61,725 nucleotides of DNA from CAZLIC01 sp964559535 (GTDB lineage: Bacteria; Pseudomonadota; Alphaproteobacteria; Rhodobacterales; Rhodobacteraceae). The DNA lies in the NCBI GenBank assembly GCA_964559535.1, contig CAZLIC010000017.1, positions 1-61,725 on the forward strand, written 5' to 3'. Below are positions 58,889-61,725 of the stretch, piece after piece. The position numbers and the translations under genes were made by a program. Positions within the stretch are counted from its first letter, which is position 1. Every line of letters begins with the position of its first letter. The notes under the pieces are model-generated. The model was not told where the DNA came from, searched no databases, and saw only the letters and a program-made list of their open reading frames with translations.

Positions 58889-58946
58889 TGTCCCACGGTG
58901 GGACAGTTTCACAGATTCAATTAAATCAATGACTTGCGGTCGGATG
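58889..58946 (+). repeat. Dispersed intergenic repeat, copy 2 (TGTCCCAC palindrome plus conserved tail)
   Basis: The 17-bp palindrome (58889-58905) is the same as at 42481-42497 and, again after 17 unconserved bases, is followed by a tail AAATCAATGACTTGCGGTCG similar to copy 1. It follows the lrgB stop. Confidence 0.75.
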
Positions 58947-58985
58947 TTCAGGGAAAATTAACGATTGTCCCGGCGTGGCGGCCGG

Positions 58986-59993
58986 TCAGTCACCCGGGAA
59001 GGGCAGGCGTTCCAGTGTCCAGCCTTGCGCCTGCAGCAGGGCCAGCACGCCGTCCGTCCCCGACAGGTGCAGGGCGCCGAAGGCCGCCAGAACCGGGCCT
59101 TCCGCCGCCGCGGCGGTCAGCACCGGGATCCAGGCGCGGTTGCGGCGGATCATCAGGCTGTCCTCCATCGCCGCGAATTCGGTTTCCACCGAGGCGGGGG
59201 TGGCACCGGGCAACGAGAGCGCGATGTGGCGCTGGTATTCCCACATCAGGCGGCTGTCCTCGGCAAAGTAGATGGCCGAGAGCGTGGCCATCTGGTCTTC
59301 CGCCTGATCCTCGATCGCAAGGGTCGAGCGCACGAGCGCCATCTGCGCGGGCATCGGCATGCCGTCGAACACCTTCAGCGCCGTGTCGAAGGGTTCGAGC
59401 CCCTGGATGGGCACGCCGGCCGCGTCGGCCAGGTTCATCAGCCGCTGGTCCAGCCCGTTGCGCGACCGCGCGGCCTGGAGGGCACAAGGCGGGACGGCCA
59501 GAAGCATCGTAACGTACCACGGGCGCAGGCGCGCGGCCATGAAGGCAGGCATGCCGCGGGCCTGCATGGCCGCCGAAAGATCGGCCCATTCGGCCTCGCT
59601 CAGCGCATCGCGCAGCGAGACGCCTTCGGGCGACAGGATCGTCTGCGGATCCTTTGCCATCTGCGCCATCAGCGCACGCTCTTCCTGAGGGCCCGCCTCG
59701 ACCAGCAGCGCGGTGGCGTCGCGCAGCGTCGGGGCAATGGCCTGCTCGATGGCATCGTGGCGCGGGTCGTCCAGGTGGTAGGTGCCCAGAAGTGTGATCG
59801 TCTGCCCGTCGCGCGTGGCGCGCCACAGGTTGCCACGGGCAAAGGGCGCGGCCTGCACGGCTGCATCCAGCGCGCTGCGGGTTTCGGGCGGCAGGTCGGC
59901 CAAGAGGTTGCGTCCGGCGCAGCCGGTGGCGGCGGTGGCGGCAGCAGGGGCCAGCAGCAGGGCAAGGGTCAGAAAGACGCGGCGCAGGGGCAT
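58986..59993 (-). CDS. TraB/GumN-family protein
   Basis: 335 aa with a signal peptide (MPLRRVFLTLALLLAPAAATA). The conserved GxxH-type motif LLGTYHLDDPRHD (about 65-77) and a second AFGALHLSGTDG near the C-terminus identify the TraB/GumN (Tiki-like) fold, often a metallopeptidase. Periplasmic or exported. ATG at 59993 gives the best signal peptide. Confidence 0.85.
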   Translation of the reverse strand: MPLRRVFLTLALLLAPAAATAATGCAGRNLLADLPPETRSALDAAVQAAPFARGNLWRATRDGQTITLLGTYHLDDPRHDAIEQAIAPTLRDATALLVEAGPQEERALMAQMAKDPQTILSPEGVSLRDALSEAEWADLSAAMQARGMPAFMAARLRPWYVTMLLAVPPCALQAARSRNGLDQRLMNLADAAGVPIQGLEPFDTALKVFDGMPMPAQMALVRSTLAIEDQAEDQMATLSAIYFAEDSRLMWEYQRHIALSLPGATPASVETEFAAMEDSLMIRRNRAWIPVLTAAAAEGPVLAAFGALHLSGTDGVLALLQAQGWTLERLPFPGD

Positions 59994-60184
59994 CGGCGGG
60001 TTCCGGTTGTTCGCCCGACCATTGGCTGGCGATTGTGGCGGCAATGCAAGCCGAAGGTGGAAGAAATTTCGGTGTGCGGCGACGGAAGTGCCTGTAACCT
60101 GCGTTCACATCGCATCACGGTTCCGGCATTGGACGTGGTTCATTCGAAGCGGGATTTCCCTGCGGCATTTTTTGGAGATGTGAC

Positions 60185-61484
60185 ATGGCCTCTGGCGACG
60201 ACAAACCTGTTGACATGGTGGAATTCAAGTCTGGCGGAAAGACCTACCAGGTGACCGCCGACGAGTTCGAACGGGCGAAGGACGACCTGTTCAAAAGCAT
60301 CAAGCCGTATGCCGACACGCTGGCCAAATCCATGAAGGTCAACGAAAAGATCTACCAGAGCTACGTTGATACCGCCGACCTGCGCAATGGCTACATCAAG
60401 GCGGCCAGCCTGCTGGTCTCGACCCCGGTTCAACAGCATCCGGCTGCCTGACAAGGCGCTGGCAACCCGGGCCAGTGCCGCGGTCGGCAAGCTGCAGAGC
60501 GTGATCGCGTCAAAGCGCGTGTCGGAACTGGCCGGGGCGCTGGAAGCGGCGGAAACGGCGATCAACGACTTCCGCAGCGCGACCGAGACGTTTCTGGCGG
60601 ACATGGGTGCGCAGGCTTCCGTCACCGGCACGGTGCTGACGGTGACAACCAGCGTGGGCTTTGCCGTGCTGGGCGTGATGGCCGCGTCGGTGCTGGTGGT
60701 GGGTGGCGCCACGGCGGGCACCGCGGCCGCGGTATCGGCGGCGGGCATCAAGGCGCTGCAGACCTCGACCGAGTTGTTCACCAAGGACGCGCTGGGTCAG
60801 GAGGACATCACGCTGGAAGAGGCTGCGAACAAGGTGACGATCGACGCGGTGGTGGCGGGGGTGACCGGCGGGGTGCTGAGCAAGATTCCGGCCGACATGT
60901 TCAAGCCGATGGCGACCACGGCCGCGGGCAAGATTGCCTCGAAGCTGACCTATGTGTCGTCGAAAGAGATGCAGGGGCTGGTGATCCGGTTCCTGGAAGG
61001 GACCGGGACCTCGGTGGTGCAGCAGGCGGCGTCCGAAGCCATCGACACGGTGACCAAGATGGTCCAGTCGAAGAAGGTGCCGACGGAGAAAGACCTGACC
61101 GACAGCTTTGAAAGGGTTCTGCTGGCGGCGCTGACCGGCGGGTTCCTGCGCAACCTCGAACAGGTCGAGACGCAGGTGGTGGACACGGTCAGGGACAGCC
61201 TGTCGGTCAAGGTGGTGCCCGACATGATTGCCAAGCTGGTGTCCGGCAGCGCGCCGTCGAAGTCGGATCAGGCCAAGATCATCACCGACGTGATGAAGGC
61301 CACGCAGGACACCTGGGCGGTGAGCGGGATGAAGGGCGTGCTGGACATCGCCAAGGGCGACGAGAGCCCGGCGAAGCTGGCGGGCGAGGCGGTGAAGGCG
61401 GTGGAGCGCGACACCGCGGTGCGGCGGCTTCTGGAGGCCGAGGTGAAGGCGCAGCTGAAGAAGCGGAAGATTCCGGTGAAGTGA
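60185..61484 (+). pseudogene. Unrecognised gene split by a one-base frameshift
   Basis: The N-terminal part (from ATG 60185) encodes MASGDDKPVDMVEFKSGGKT... to AASLLVSTPV, then reaches a stop at 60451. The rest is open from 60366 to 61484 in another frame, continuing DKALATRASAAVGKLQ ... KKRKIPVK. Removing one C from the CCCC run at 60423-60426 would join them into about 430 aa. Region 1 is a polar helical N-terminus. A strongly hydrophobic glycine/alanine-rich stretch (near 60650-60740) could be a membrane hairpin, and the remainder is polar helical. No signal peptide or known domain was recognised. It is just upstream of groES. The shift may be real inactivation, a sequencing error or phase variation. 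Confidence 0.7.
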
Positions 61485-61498
61485 CGCGCCGCGGCCCG

Positions 61499-61526
61499 TT
61501 GACAGGCGGGCGCGCGCTCCCTAGAT
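61499..61526 (+). promoter_or_regulatory. groES promoter
   Basis: TTGACA (61499-61504), 16-base spacer, CTAGAT (61521-61526): a good vegetative promoter. The CIRCE operator follows directly downstream. Confidence 0.75.
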
Positions 61527-61534
61527 GCACGGTG

Positions 61535-61561
61535 TTGGCACTCGCCACGGGTGAGTGCCAA
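61535..61561 (+). promoter_or_regulatory. CIRCE operator (HrcA binding site)
   Basis: TTGGCACTC-N9-GAGTGCCAA, a perfect 9-bp inverted repeat close to the CIRCE consensus TTAGCACTC-N9-GAGTGCTAA. It lies between the promoter and groES, so HrcA should repress the operon until heat or folding stress. Confidence 0.95.
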
Positions 61562-61598
61562 TCGCTGCAAACATCTGAAGCCTAGGGAGTGTTACCAG

Positions 61599-61725
61599 AT
61601 GGCCTTCAAACCGCTGCATGACCGCGTGCTGGTCAAGCGTATCGCCTCGGACGAAAAGACCAAGGGCGGACTGATCATCCCCGACACCGCCAAGGAAAAG
61701 CCCGCCGAGGGCGAGATCATCGCCG
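61599..61725 (+). CDS. groES: Co-chaperonin GroES (3' end outside window)
   Basis: First 42 residues, starting MAFKPLHDRVLVKRI and including GGLIIPDTAKEKPAEGEI, which covers the mobile loop of GroES. It caps GroEL in protein folding. The start follows TAGGGAG (ribosome site). groEL presumably follows outside the window. Confidence 0.97.
   Translation, partial: MAFKPLHDRVLVKRIASDEKTKGGLIIPDTAKEKPAEGEIIA

Overview
The window is a high-G+C alphaproteobacterial chromosome segment, most likely Rhodobacteraceae (Rhodobacter/Paracoccus type). The evidence is the uniformly G/C-rich third codon positions, the UPF0262 protein, the infA-maf-rng-yacG-tRNA-Phe order, the CIRCE-controlled groES, and polyamine-type ABC operons of the kind common in that family. 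Names rest on motif reading and memory of families; no search was run.

Left chromosomal part (1-15312). A polyamine-type ABC transporter (ATPase cut by the window edge, two permeases, binding protein) is followed by a trimethylamine/histamine-dehydrogenase-like flavoprotein, suggesting amine uptake and oxidation. A converging three-gene unit holds a membrane protein, a response regulator and a sensor kinase. Then come two glycerol/sugar-type permeases without their own ATPase or binding protein, a second complete polyamine-type ABC operon, and a metallo-beta-lactamase-fold hydrolase.

Integrated element (15313-38455). A 61-bp direct repeat containing the 3' part of tRNA-Phe brackets about 23 kb. 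The intact tRNA and a tyrosine recombinase sit at the right end. The left arm has a replication-type HTH protein with internal iteron-like repeats and a ColE1-like mobilisation module (MobC, a relaxase with an H-E-H motif, and two small genes nested in another frame of the relaxase), then a Fic protein. The right arm carries a VapBC pair with an Xre-type regulator, plus two small DNA-binding proteins. Between them is a defence-like cargo on the minus strand: a type III-like mod/res pair, then three very large, overlapping genes: NERD + pseudokinase + kinase + DptF-like ATPase (1320 aa); an unrecognised 604-aa protein; and a 1646-aa protein with a PD-(D/E)xK-like motif and a C-terminal HerA/DptH-like ATPase. 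The triplet mirrors DndFGH order and, from memory, resembles MAD6-MAD7-MAD8 of the MADS defence system, but is paired here with a type III-like methylase/nuclease. This is the most interesting part of the window.

Right chromosomal part (38411-61725). tRNA-Phe, yacG, rng, maf and infA are followed by small housekeeping genes (acetyltransferase, ChaC, a DksA-like zinc protein, a SnoaL-like protein, a QorB/HxlR divergent pair, a low-molecular-weight phosphatase, UPF0262, GFA, a 2-hydroxyacid dehydrogenase, an AsmA-like protein). Next are an LpxR-like outer-membrane protein, a Hint protein, rpsD, a YqhA-type membrane protein, smc, lrgAB and a TraB/GumN protein. The window ends with an unrecognised gene split by a frameshift and the start of groES behind a CIRCE operator. 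Several dispersed intergenic palindromes and a duplicated tiny-gene unit occur here.
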